Positions 43,406 through 52,108 of a stretch of 64,000 bases of DNA are shown here, piece after piece. Both the position numbers and the translations under genes were made by a program. Under the pieces are notes generated by a model. The model worked only from the letters and a program-made list of their open reading frames with translations, did no database searches and was not told the origin of the DNA. Numbering within the stretch: position 1 is the stretch's first letter; the number at the start of each line of letters is the position of its first letter. Source of the stretch: Desulfosporosinus hippei DSM 8344 (GTDB lineage Bacteria; Bacillota; Desulfitobacteriia; Desulfitobacteriales; Desulfitobacteriaceae); contig NZ_FNCP01000017.1 in NCBI RefSeq assembly GCF_900100785.1, forward strand, positions 1 to 64,000, given 5' to 3'.

Positions 43406-43990
43406 AGGAATTCCACCTTTCACGATAGTTTAAGCTGACAATACCCAAACTTTTTCTTCATAGACTCTTTTTATTTTCCCGATTTATATTTCCTATAACA
43501 ACAAAATTAATAGCTATAAAAAATACCCTCCCTCCTCTTGAAAGGGTTTACGAATCCGTCAAACTCAGGATTATTAATGGTGAAAACTTAAGAGTACGAT
43601 GTATTATAGCTAAGCGGCAGAATTTTGGAGACAGTTGAAAGAGATTTTTTTCACTTATAACCTACGGACAGGCTATTAATTTCAATAAATTAGTGTCTTC
43701 CGCTATTTTTAATCTAAAATCAAGGCTAATTCATTGAGATACAAGTCTTAGAAATACCCTCTAATTCACCTCCAATCATCAAACTCTCTATATATTTACA
43801 CCTACTACCTATTTTTCACCTAGACTGGATAAGGTAGTCAAACGTTATAAATTGCACAAGCTAATCCATAAGCTACGTTTAACTTCCTATTATTTGTAGA
43901 TTAGCATTGATAGTATATCAAGTCAATATTACCGCAATCGATATATCCTATTGCCGTGACAGCTGATTTGAAAGGAAATCCGTGTAATCT
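43406..43990. other. upstream region of the SulP-USP operon, no gene seen
   Basis: About 580 A/T-rich bases without a credible coding frame. I find no copy of the duplicated upstream cassette here, although AGCTAAGCGGCAG near 43609 faintly recalls its hairpin arm. Confidence 0.5.
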
Positions 43991-44050
43991 AAAATGGCAA
44001 TACACAATACGCAATTGAAGATTCTAAAGGCGTATATGTATTGCCATTTT
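43991..44050. repeat. 60-base two-step hairpin
   Basis: The outer stem is AAAATGGCAATAC (43991-44003) with GTATTGCCATTTT (44038-44050), perfect over 13 bp; after a small asymmetric bulge the inner stem ATACGC (44007-44012) pairs with GCGTAT (44030-44035). The loop is 17 bases. It lies in the gap between SulP and the YlbF-like gene and may be a terminator-like structure for the latter or a small mobile hairpin repeat. Confidence 0.6.
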
Positions 44051-44175
44051 ATCTAGATAATGGTATATATTTTCACTGATTAGGTGTTATATTCATGTAC
44101 ATTACTTCCATTTAAGGACTTCGAAGTAGAAAGCCAGTGACAAGCTAATCTAGAGATTAAAATTGTCAATTGCCA

Positions 44176-44523
44176 TTATTTATCGATACTTTTTATCCCA
44201 TTTTTGATATTTCCAGATATCTGCTCCATAAACTCTTGGAAGTTTGTGTTAGCCTGATTACTAGCTAAAACTTGACGATTTTTGATGCATGTTTTCTCTA
44301 ATTCTTGGATTTTTTCTTCTTCTTCTTTGGTTACTTCAATGCCGGCCATTAATTTTCCGCGATGTTCATTTTTCATTTTTTGAAGATCTTCTACTAACTT
44401 TCGAGCTTCCGCATCTTGAAAAAGATCATACTCAGCCTTTTTGAAATCTTTATAGATATCAGATTGGGCAATCGCTTTACCTAGTTCAATACTCTTTTGC
44501 ATTAATTCCTCAATTTGATCCAT
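44176..44523 (-). CDS. YlbF/YmcA family protein
   Basis: 115 aa, all-helical, matching the YlbF/YmcA family (QKSIELGKAIAQSDIYKDFKKAE; AGIEVTKEEEEKIQEL). In Bacillus these proteins form the Y-complex with YaaT, which binds Fe-S clusters and affects RNase Y and development. No cysteine motif comparable to YmcA/YlbF is clear here (one Cys, ...EKTCIKNRQ). It is monocistronic, with GGAGGAAAT before the ATG, between the anion-transport island and the sulfate-reduction genes. Confidence 0.85.
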   Translation of the reverse strand: MDQIEELMQKSIELGKAIAQSDIYKDFKKAEYDLFQDAEARKLVEDLQKMKNEHRGKLMAGIEVTKEEEEKIQELEKTCIKNRQVLASNQANTNFQEFMEQISGNIKNGIKSIDK

Positions 44524-44746
44524 GTTATTTCCTCCTTTAAATTATTATATTATTTCACACTTACAATTAAATAATAACTGATTACCACAAAATCTTAAAG
44601 GAAGAATTTAGATATTTGTGTTAAAGAAATAGGGAATGGATACAAAATTCCGAGAGATCACGAAAATTTGCACCATCCCCTCTTGAAATCAGCCTACAAA
44701 TAGACTATTATTTTTACTTAGTCTACTTGACCTAACATGGTTTGGA

Positions 44747-46639
44747 TTAAAAGGATACGCCAAACATATCAAGAACAGGCTTTTTAAATACTGACCATTC
44801 ATTAGCATTTGGATCCCACTTCATGTTAACGAAGCAGCGCCAGTTCTCTTCATCAATGGTAGGTTTGTCTGTTCTGATATAGTATCCAGGCCAACGTGTT
44901 TCTTCACGGAAGGTTACAGCTTTGAGGTGAGACTCAGCTTGCCATAATCTGTGTTTGTTTTCCCAAACTCTCAACAGTTCATAAAGATCAGCTGCAGCTA
45001 ATTTTTCAGAGTCTTCTTTGAGGAACTCCATCAATTCTGCTGCTCTTGTTAAGGACGCTTCGTTCATGTTGAAGAACACGTTTGCTCCACCAACATACTC
45101 ATCCATCATTTTTTGTAGACGATACATGAATTGCTTTGGAAGAATATAATTTGGGTTAACACTAGGATCGGTACTGAAATCTTTGTGTTGCTCATAGATT
45201 TCAAGTGGTTTTACGATTGCTGCTTTGATGTCTTCAACAACTTGAGCATCTGCCTCAATCAAGGTATTGTTGTCTAAGATATATTTGCAAGCTGCTTTAG
45301 CTGCAATACGTCCTTCAGCGTGTGTACCTGAGGAGAACTTGTGAGCGCAAGCTCCTGTAGCGTCACCGGCAGCAAAGAGTGCAGGAACTGTGGTCATGTT
45401 AGCATAACCCCAGAAGTAGTCGGTTCCAGCAGAGAGATCTTCTGGACCAGATACCCAAGCACCTGATGCACCGGAGTGAGAGCTGATGAAGTAAGGCTCT
45501 GTAGCAGCGATTTCGGAAGATCTTACTTCCGGCTCAACGTTGGTAGCTGCCCAAAGTAAAGCTTGTGCAATTGTCATATCAAGGAAGTCTTCCCAAGCTT
45601 CATTCTCTAAGGTTTTCATTTTCTTCTTGAAGGCTTTCTCGTCACCCTCATAAGCTTTAGCTAAGTTAGCAATAGCTTCCTCAGTACGCATGAAGAGAGG
45701 TCCTTTACCTTCTTGAATATCTAACAATCCGAGGTGATTACGGAGGTTAGCAGGAATTGGTTTAATTTTTCCGAATACGCCCCAGTTTTCTAATTCGCTA
45801 GCACGGGTTTCCATGTAGTTTTCACCCAATGCATTGGTAGCGCGGGATTTAAAGAGTAAGAACCAAGCTCCTACTGGACCATAAGCATCTTTAAAGCGGA
45901 TAGGAACGAAACGTACTTCTTGACAGGTCATTTCTGCTCCAGCCTTCATGGTGAAGTAAGCAGATGAACCTGTGGAGAAAGGAGGATACCATGAACGTCC
46001 AGCACCTTCACCAGTGGATTTTGGTTTGAAGACACCGACGGTTCCACCCATTGCACATAAAGTAGCTTTTGCTTTGAAGACATAGATTTTGTTTTCACGA
46101 ACACTGAATCCGACAGCTCCAACGCATTTGCCATCTTTCATGAGTGGTTCGGTAATGAAAACTCTCTCATAAATGTTTTCTTCGCCTAAAGCATTTTTAG
46201 CAGCTTCAGCAACGATAACCTTGTAGGACTCACCGCTGATCATTAATTGCCATTTACCCTCGTGAACATATCCGCCATTTTCGTCTTTCCATAATGGGAG
46301 ACCCCATTTTTCAAAGAGGTGAACGGAGCTGTCAACGTGACGGGCGATGTTAGCGACCAAGTCATCACGAGCAATACCCATCAAGTCGCCTTTAACGTAT
46401 CTAACATAATCTTCAACTGTGTTTTTACCTTCAGCAAGACCAACATATAAGTTAATAGCGGACAATCCCATTCCGACTGCACCGGAACGTGGCATTGATG
46501 CTTTATCAACTAAGGTTACTTTAATTCCATGTTTTTTGCCCCAGTATGCTGCTTCTACAGCAGCACCACAGGATCCCATTCCGCCTCCGATGATCAGAAG
46601 GTCGGTTGTTACTTCTACTGTTTCAAAGTTCATTGGCAT
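44747..46639 (-). CDS. aprA: adenylylsulfate reductase, alpha subunit
   Basis: FAD-containing catalytic subunit of APS reductase, 630 aa; with AprB it reduces APS to sulfite and AMP in the cytoplasm. The FAD-binding N-terminus reads LLIIGGGMGSCGAAVEAAYW, followed by MPRSGAVGMGLSAINLY. Conserved substrate-pocket stretches such as EVRFVPIRFKD and YMETRASELENWG, and the C-terminal helical domain (RVWENKHRLWQAESHL), are all present, with no truncation. It starts 39 bases after aprB behind GGGAGG and is the last gene of the sat-aprB-aprA run. Confidence 0.97.
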   Translation of the reverse strand: MPMNFETVEVTTDLLIIGGGMGSCGAAVEAAYWGKKHGIKVTLVDKASMPRSGAVGMGLSAINLYVGLAEGKNTVEDYVRYVKGDLMGIARDDLVANIARHVDSSVHLFEKWGLPLWKDENGGYVHEGKWQLMISGESYKVIVAEAAKNALGEENIYERVFITEPLMKDGKCVGAVGFSVRENKIYVFKAKATLCAMGGTVGVFKPKSTGEGAGRSWYPPFSTGSSAYFTMKAGAEMTCQEVRFVPIRFKDAYGPVGAWFLLFKSRATNALGENYMETRASELENWGVFGKIKPIPANLRNHLGLLDIQEGKGPLFMRTEEAIANLAKAYEGDEKAFKKKMKTLENEAWEDFLDMTIAQALLWAATNVEPEVRSSEIAATEPYFISSHSGASGAWVSGPEDLSAGTDYFWGYANMTTVPALFAAGDATGACAHKFSSGTHAEGRIAAKAACKYILDNNTLIEADAQVVEDIKAAIVKPLEIYEQHKDFSTDPSVNPNYILPKQFMYRLQKMMDEYVGGANVFFNMNEASLTRAAELMEFLKEDSEKLAAADLYELLRVWENKHRLWQAESHLKAVTFREETRWPGYYIRTDKPTIDEENWRCFVNMKWDPNANEWSVFKKPVLDMFGVSF

Positions 46640-46678
46640 TGATTTTAACCTCCCTATTTATTCCCTTTTTACAAGAGC

Positions 46679-47116
46679 TTACTTCTTAACAGTCCAAATT
46701 GGCATATGCATTGAAGCTGGTTCAGTATACAGCTCGATGCTATCGATGTCTGTAGTCACTTCATAACCGCCATCAGGTACTGCGGAACCTTCTTCGGTTG
46801 TACGAATCGGGAATTTGAAGCGTTTGGTCATGCCGTTACGGAATTTAACAGTCCACATAATGCTATCAGAGCTACGGAGAGGTACACATGAGGCACCTAG
46901 TGGAACAAAGTCTGCATATCCACGAAGATCCATTGCTTGTTGTGGGCAAGCCTTAACACAGCATAGGCACTCCCAGCATTGGGAAGGGTCAAGGTTTACA
47001 GCCTTCATTTTCTCTTTGTCTAACAACATAAGGTCATTGGGGCATGCATACATGCAAGCTGTTTTGTCTTGCCCTTTACATCCGTCACATTTTTCTGCAA
47101 TTACAAAACTTGGCAT
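46679..47116 (-). CDS. aprB: adenylylsulfate reductase, beta subunit
   Basis: Iron-sulfur subunit, 145 aa, carrying electrons to the AprA flavin. Eight cysteines for two [4Fe-4S] clusters are seen: C10, C13, C21, C25 (CDGCKGQDKTACMYAC) and C47, C50, C53, C57 (CWECLCCVKAC). The C-terminal tail (EVTTDIDSIELYTEP) wraps AprA in known structures. The start is ATG at 47114-47116 with GGAGG upstream; six residues of longer frame are excluded by that site. It lies after sat, beyond a 14-bp hairpin. Confidence 0.97.
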   Translation of the reverse strand: MPSFVIAEKCDGCKGQDKTACMYACPNDLMLLDKEKMKAVNLDPSQCWECLCCVKACPQQAMDLRGYADFVPLGASCVPLRSSDSIMWTVKFRNGMTKRFKFPIRTTEEGSAVPDGGYEVTTDIDSIELYTEPASMHMPIWTVKK

Positions 47117-47149
47117 TCGTTTTACCTCCATCATTCATATATTTTTGAA

Positions 47150-47184
47150 ACTAAACTAAAGAACTTAGGATTCTTTAGTTTAGT
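47150..47184. repeat. 14-bp intercistronic hairpin between sat and aprB
   Basis: ACTAAACTAAAGAA (47150-47163) and TTCTTTAGTTTAGT (47171-47184) pair perfectly around a seven-base loop, 19 bases after the sat stop and 34 before aprB. There is no strong T-tract. It may partly terminate, or protect the 3' end of, the sat message and so set the sat:apr ratio. Confidence 0.65.
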
Positions 47185-47202
47185 CTTCAACCAATGGTTA
47201 GC

Positions 47203-48369
47203 TTACTTTGAGGAGTAATATTTGAGCAGAATTTCAAGTACTTCTTTACGGCTGAAATTGCTAGGTGGTACTTCGCCGGCAGCTAACATAGCTCTCAGCT
47301 TAGTTCCGCTAATTTTCAGATGATCTTCTTTGCCATGTGGGCAAGTTTTTTCAGTGGTCATGCCTTCGCACTTATTGCAGTACATAGCAGCTGTTACTTT
47401 AAGAGGTTGGCAAAGGATTTCGCCTGGCTTAAAGGTATCAAAGATTTCTTGAGCTTGATAAGCTGTGTAGTAATCGCCAACGCCAGCATGGTCACGGCCA
47501 ACAAGGATGTGGCTGCAGCCAAAGTTTTGACGGAAAATGGCGTGGAGGATAGCTTCGCTTGGTCCTGCATAGCGCATTTCCATAGGATAAACTTTCATCA
47601 CAGCATTTTTCTCATTGAAATAATTTTTCAAAAGAACTTCATAGCACTCTAAACGAGTTTCAGCAGGAATATCTCCCTCTTTGAGTTTTCCTACGATAGG
47701 ATGTATGAATAGTCCATCGCAAACTTCATTTCCCATTTTGCAGAGGAACTCATGTGAACGATGTAAAGGATTCCGGGTTTGGAAAGCTGCTACAGTTGCC
47801 CAGCCCTTTTCATCGAAGATTTTTCTGGTTTGTTCAGGAGTAGCATAGTAGTCACCATATTTTGAAGCGTATCCCAGTTGGCTAAAGGTTACCAACTCAC
47901 CGCCGATGTTGACATCTCCTTGAGACATAACTTTTTTAACGCCGTCATGCGCTGCGTCATCTGTAAAGAATACAGCGTTGCACTCTTTAACTTTGTCATA
48001 CTCATATTTATCGTTCACTGTTAAGATACCGCAATACGTATCAGTTTCATCATCAACTAAAGCCAATTCCATACCAATTTTGATAGTTTCAGCTTGTTCA
48101 GGAGTAACTGACAATGTAATTGGGAGAGGCCATGCTAAGCCATTGGTTAAGTGTTTTGTGTTAACTACACTTTCATAATTGGCTTTGTCCATGAATCCTG
48201 TTAGTGGGCTGAATGCCCCCATCCCGATCATTAAAAGGTCAGATGTTTCTCTTGAAGACATGCGAACCACTGGTAAGGTTTTTGCTTTTGCTAATGCATC
48301 AGCTCTTTGTGATTCAGGGAGCAATACAGGTGTTAACTTTCCACCATGGGGTGGTACTAGTTTTGACAT
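47203..48369 (-). CDS. sat: sulfate adenylyltransferase (ATP sulfurylase)
   Basis: 388 aa, full length; activates sulfate with ATP to APS and pyrophosphate. Active-site motifs: QTRNPLHRSHEF (QxRN and HxxH), GRDHAGVGDYY and the MRYAGPSEA loop. A C-terminal zinc-binding-like CNKCEG...CPHG is present, as in other dissimilatory enzymes. The start is ATG at 48367-48369 with GAGGAGG upstream. It follows the HdrD-like gene by 270 bases, so a separate promoter is possible, and leads into aprBA. Confidence 0.97.
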   Translation of the reverse strand: MSKLVPPHGGKLTPVLLPESQRADALAKAKTLPVVRMSSRETSDLLMIGMGAFSPLTGFMDKANYESVVNTKHLTNGLAWPLPITLSVTPEQAETIKIGMELALVDDETDTYCGILTVNDKYEYDKVKECNAVFFTDDAAHDGVKKVMSQGDVNIGGELVTFSQLGYASKYGDYYATPEQTRKIFDEKGWATVAAFQTRNPLHRSHEFLCKMGNEVCDGLFIHPIVGKLKEGDIPAETRLECYEVLLKNYFNEKNAVMKVYPMEMRYAGPSEAILHAIFRQNFGCSHILVGRDHAGVGDYYTAYQAQEIFDTFKPGEILCQPLKVTAAMYCNKCEGMTTEKTCPHGKEDHLKISGTKLRAMLAAGEVPPSNFSRKEVLEILLKYYSSK

Positions 48370-48537
48370 AGTACAATCCTCCTCAAATTTTTTTATAATG
48401 AATGTGAGTATACTGCAGAAACTAGTGTTTATGATGCACACAGCCAACATCATTTCTGTCGGAAGGATACTATATAAACAGCGTTTCTGGCATCCCCCCT
48501 TTCACTAACGTTTGATACTATTTTCACCATATCAGTT

Positions 48538-48593
48538 AGCTAACCTCATAACTTGAATTCTAAGTAAAGAACATCTTTGATATGAGGTTAGCT
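48538..48593. repeat. 13-bp inverted repeat upstream of sat
   Basis: AGCTAACCTCATA (48538-48550) and TATGAGGTTAGCT (48581-48593) pair perfectly around a 30-base loop, in the gap between the HdrD-like stop at 48640 and sat. No T-tract follows. It could close the qmo message or act as an operator for sat. Confidence 0.55.
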
Positions 48594-48639
48594 CAACATC
48601 TATACTCGAGCACAAACCCTTCGTCTACATTGACCCTTA

Positions 48640-49809
48640 TTATTTTTCAAGGGACTCGCAGAGAAATTCTGACATCTCCATGACTTTCAACACGTCATTC
48701 TTTTCTAAACCTGCGCAAGCATCATCTAACATTGTAATACAGTATGGGCAAGCAGTGACTATGATATCAGCATTTTGCTTCACTGCATCATTAATCCGTA
48801 ATTCTCCGAAACGCTCACCAAAGGGTACTTCAGCCCAAATCCGTCCGCCACCGCCTGAACAGCAAAGGCTCTTATTCTTAGCCCGATCTAATTCGACAAG
48901 CTCAGCCCCTGGAACTGCCTGGAGTAGCTCACGTGGTGCGTCATAGACTAAATTGTGTCGTCCTAAGTAACATGGATCGTGGAATGTTACTTTTTTTGCA
49001 ATTTCTCCTGGTAAGGAAAGCTTTCCTTCCTTCAAGAGTTCACTAAGGAGCTCTGAATAGTGCATTACTTCGTACTCTCCACCAAGCTCTGGATAATCTT
49101 GTTTAAAGGAGTACAAGCAGTGTGGGGAAGTAGTGATAATTTTCTTAACACCTTTTCCATTAAACAACTTGATGTTAGATTCAGCTAATTTAGCGAAAAG
49201 TTCTTCATCCCCGATTTTACGGATAGTTTCTCCACAACAGCTCTCTTCAGCTGTTAAGACCCCGAAGCTAACTCCAGCTTGTTGGAGAAGTTTGACAACA
49301 CTTTTAGCAATTTTTTGGCTGCGTGTGTCATAACAGGATGTGCAGCATACATAAAGCAGATATTCAGTGCCTTCTGTAAATTCTGGAACATTCAATCCTT
49401 CTAGCCAGTCAGCTCTCTTCTCACGAGGTCCGGCCCAAGGATTGCCATTGGCATGAAGACTCCCTGCTACAGGTCTTAAGTGACCCGGCAAGATGCCGGC
49501 ACCTACAATCGTATTACGCATTGAGCGTACGTTTTTAATAATCTCAACACTTCTCGGACAATTTGTTTGACACATGCCACAAGTAACACAGGCAAAAAGA
49601 ACTTCTTCATCATCGAAACCTTCCAAGCCGAGTTGTCCTTGTCGTTGCATTTTACGAATATTAAATACTTCGCTAAGCTCACCGGGAACCTGTCGGTATG
49701 GACATAGATTGGTGCAGAGACCGCACTGCATACACCAGTTGAGCGTTTCGGCTCCTGAAGAAATAATATATTCTCTCATCTCCAGAGATACTTCTTTTAT
49801 TTCATCCAT
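48640..49809 (-). CDS. HdrD-like (fused HdrC-HdrB) iron-sulfur protein of the Qmo complex
   Basis: Soluble heterodisulfide-reductase-type protein, 389 aa. Two N-terminal [4Fe-4S] motifs (CMQCGLCTNLC; CVTCGMCQTNC) are followed by two CCG domains, CCTSCYD...ESCCGE and HDPCYLGR...LCCSGGGG...CPYC, the HdrB/HdrD type that binds noncubane clusters. In Gram-positive sulfate reducers HdrC/HdrB-type proteins stand in for QmoC, which carries a haem-b membrane domain; none is present here. It follows qmoB by 78 bases behind AAAGGAG and is in the same operon. Confidence 0.92.
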   Translation of the reverse strand: MDEIKEVSLEMREYIISSGAETLNWCMQCGLCTNLCPYRQVPGELSEVFNIRKMQRQGQLGLEGFDDEEVLFACVTCGMCQTNCPRSVEIIKNVRSMRNTIVGAGILPGHLRPVAGSLHANGNPWAGPREKRADWLEGLNVPEFTEGTEYLLYVCCTSCYDTRSQKIAKSVVKLLQQAGVSFGVLTAEESCCGETIRKIGDEELFAKLAESNIKLFNGKGVKKIITTSPHCLYSFKQDYPELGGEYEVMHYSELLSELLKEGKLSLPGEIAKKVTFHDPCYLGRHNLVYDAPRELLQAVPGAELVELDRAKNKSLCCSGGGGRIWAEVPFGERFGELRINDAVKQNADIIVTACPYCITMLDDACAGLEKNDVLKVMEMSEFLCESLEK

Positions 49810-49887
49810 AATACTGCTCCTTTGCTATCTTATGGGGACATTCTTTCTACCTGAATAGGAAGTTTGCCCCCCTAACCTTAGATCCAC

Positions 49888-52104
49888 TTAGAACCCTTTG
49901 TATGGGTTGGGGCCAAGTTCCTCAAGTTTTGCGGCGAAGTCATCTAACATAGCAGGTATCTTGTCGTAATCCGTGATGGAGATTTGATCCATTCGCACTC
50001 GTTCTGAGTCCAGATCCAGCCTGTCTAAGGTTTCCGACACTTTGGATAATCTGATCTCGGCCAACTCGCTTCCTTTGATGAAGTGACACTGATAATCATC
50101 ACCATGCTTGCAGCCTAAAAGATAGATTCCATCGATTCCAGCTGACATTGAATCAGCTATCCAAACTAAACTCAATGAGCCCAGACATCTTAGAGGGATA
50201 ACGCGAACCCATGCATTATACTTAAGCCGATTAATACCAGCCATATCTAAAGCGGGGTAAGCATCATTTTCACAAGCAAAAATCAGGATTCTTGGCTTTT
50301 CTTCATCTTCATCAGGAACTTCGATTGACTTAATCAGATTACCAATCATAGGAACAGAGTAGTTCTTAAAGGTAATAATCCGTTCAGGACATGCGCCCAT
50401 ACAGATTCCGCATCTGCGACAGCGGGTCGGATTTGGCAACGGATTAAATTTATCATCTTCGTTAATCGCACCAAAAGGACATTCTACAGTACAACGCTTA
50501 CATTGAGTACATCTCGACATTGCAAAGTCTGGGAAAGACATATCCCCTACTCGAGGGTGTACCGCCATGCCTTGGGCACTTGATTCCATACATTGAATTG
50601 CCTTTAAGGTTGCTCCTGTAGCATCTTCAATCGAAGACAATTCATCCATTGGAGCCCTTACGCTACCGGCTGCATAAATTCCGGTACGGCGAGTTTCATA
50701 TGGGAAGCAGATAAAATGAGAGTCAGCAAATCCATATTTCAAGGTAGGCATTTCAGGACCTTGACGATATGAGAGATTGAGGAGATTTGATCTGAGAATA
50801 ACTTCCGGCTTAGGACCATCGTCCTTCTTATCTTCCTCTGTATCTGCTTTAGCTGCGAAATCTTCTCCTAAAGCTGTTGTTGGAACCATACCATTTGCTA
50901 GAACTACCATATCCACTGCTTCAGTAGATATCGTTGCTCCAGATAGAACATCTGTTGCTTCAATAAGCAGGTTCTTTTCGCCATCTTCGGTAATACCTTT
51001 AATTTCTCCCCTGACGAAAATACTTCCATCTTTTTGCACTTGTTGATAGAGCCTCTCGTATTGACCAGGTGTTCTCATATCTTTATAGAAAACAAAAACA
51101 TTTGCTTCCGGGTTTTGTTCTTTAATATAAGAAGCCTGTTTTAGGGACTCTACGCAACATGTTGCCGAACAATAGGGTAAGTGTTCAGGATCCCGTGATC
51201 CTGCGCATTGAATAAAGGCAATAGTTTGTACTTCTTTACCATCTGGACGAACAATCTTTCCTTTAGAAGCTATTTCTTCCATTTGCAGTCCAGTGATTAC
51301 ATTCTCATACTTGCCATAACCAAGATAATCCAATTTTGTCGGATCATATGGAACAGCTCCTGTAGCAAGAACAACGGATCCGACTCTTTCCGTGATCGTA
51401 GCACCATTTTGGCTGATTGATGCATCGAACATACCTGGTGAACCAGCTATTTCAAGAATCTCAGCACCTGTGTAGACTGTAACATCAGGATTAGCTTCAA
51501 CCTCTTTAATTAACTCAGCAACATCTACCTCTTCAGGTGCAGTATAGGGTGCTTTTCGAGGAACTTGTTTAAACAAGCCATTCATCCAGCCTCCAAGAGC
51601 TGAGCTTTTCTCAACTAAAACAGCCTTATACCCTGCTTTGGCAGCTTCTAGAGCAGATGTCATACCTGTCAAGCCACCGCCAACAACTAATAGGGTTTTA
51701 ACCATATTTACACCTTGATAAGGTTCAGGCAATTCAATGTGCTTCACCTTAGCAAGACCCATTCTTAGATAATCTTCCGCCATCATCTGGGTGTCTTCGT
51801 CGTTTGCTGTTTGACTCCAGATGACCTGTTCCCGAAGATTTACTCTCTCCATAATAACGGAGTCAAATTCAAAAACATCATAATTAACGCGCGGGGAACA
51901 AGCAGCAATAAGAATTGTGTTAACGCCTTCATTCTCAATGTCGCTCTTTATTAACTCTACCCCTTCAGAACCACAGAGAAAGGGGTGTGTCTTACATACA
52001 GGAACCTTGCCTTCCTTGGTAGCAACCTTGGACAGGCTCTCTATTTCCAGAGATTCTCCTAGACTACATCCAGTACAGATATAAACACCTGTTTTTTTAA
52101 CCAT
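49888..52104 (-). CDS. qmoB: Qmo complex subunit B (HdrA/MvhD-like)
   Basis: 738 aa flavoprotein that passes electrons between quinone or ferredoxin pools and APS reductase. An N-terminal Cys motif (CTGCSLGESL) precedes an HdrA-like FAD domain (LLVVGGGLTGMTSALEAA) with QCAGSRDPEHLPYCS, two ferredoxin motifs (CTQCKRCTVEC; CRRCGICMGAC at about 530-570) and a C-terminal MvhD/FlpD-like domain (ILIFACENDAYPALDMAG; GCKHGDDYQC). It starts four bases after the qmoA stop, with GGAGG overlapping that stop codon, so translation is coupled. Confidence 0.95.
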   Translation of the reverse strand: MVKKTGVYICTGCSLGESLEIESLSKVATKEGKVPVCKTHPFLCGSEGVELIKSDIENEGVNTILIAACSPRVNYDVFEFDSVIMERVNLREQVIWSQTANDEDTQMMAEDYLRMGLAKVKHIELPEPYQGVNMVKTLLVVGGGLTGMTSALEAAKAGYKAVLVEKSSALGGWMNGLFKQVPRKAPYTAPEEVDVAELIKEVEANPDVTVYTGAEILEIAGSPGMFDASISQNGATITERVGSVVLATGAVPYDPTKLDYLGYGKYENVITGLQMEEIASKGKIVRPDGKEVQTIAFIQCAGSRDPEHLPYCSATCCVESLKQASYIKEQNPEANVFVFYKDMRTPGQYERLYQQVQKDGSIFVRGEIKGITEDGEKNLLIEATDVLSGATISTEAVDMVVLANGMVPTTALGEDFAAKADTEEDKKDDGPKPEVILRSNLLNLSYRQGPEMPTLKYGFADSHFICFPYETRRTGIYAAGSVRAPMDELSSIEDATGATLKAIQCMESSAQGMAVHPRVGDMSFPDFAMSRCTQCKRCTVECPFGAINEDDKFNPLPNPTRCRRCGICMGACPERIITFKNYSVPMIGNLIKSIEVPDEDEEKPRILIFACENDAYPALDMAGINRLKYNAWVRVIPLRCLGSLSLVWIADSMSAGIDGIYLLGCKHGDDYQCHFIKGSELAEIRLSKVSETLDRLDLDSERVRMDQISITDYDKIPAMLDDFAAKLEELGPNPYKGF

Positions 52105-52108
52105 TGGG

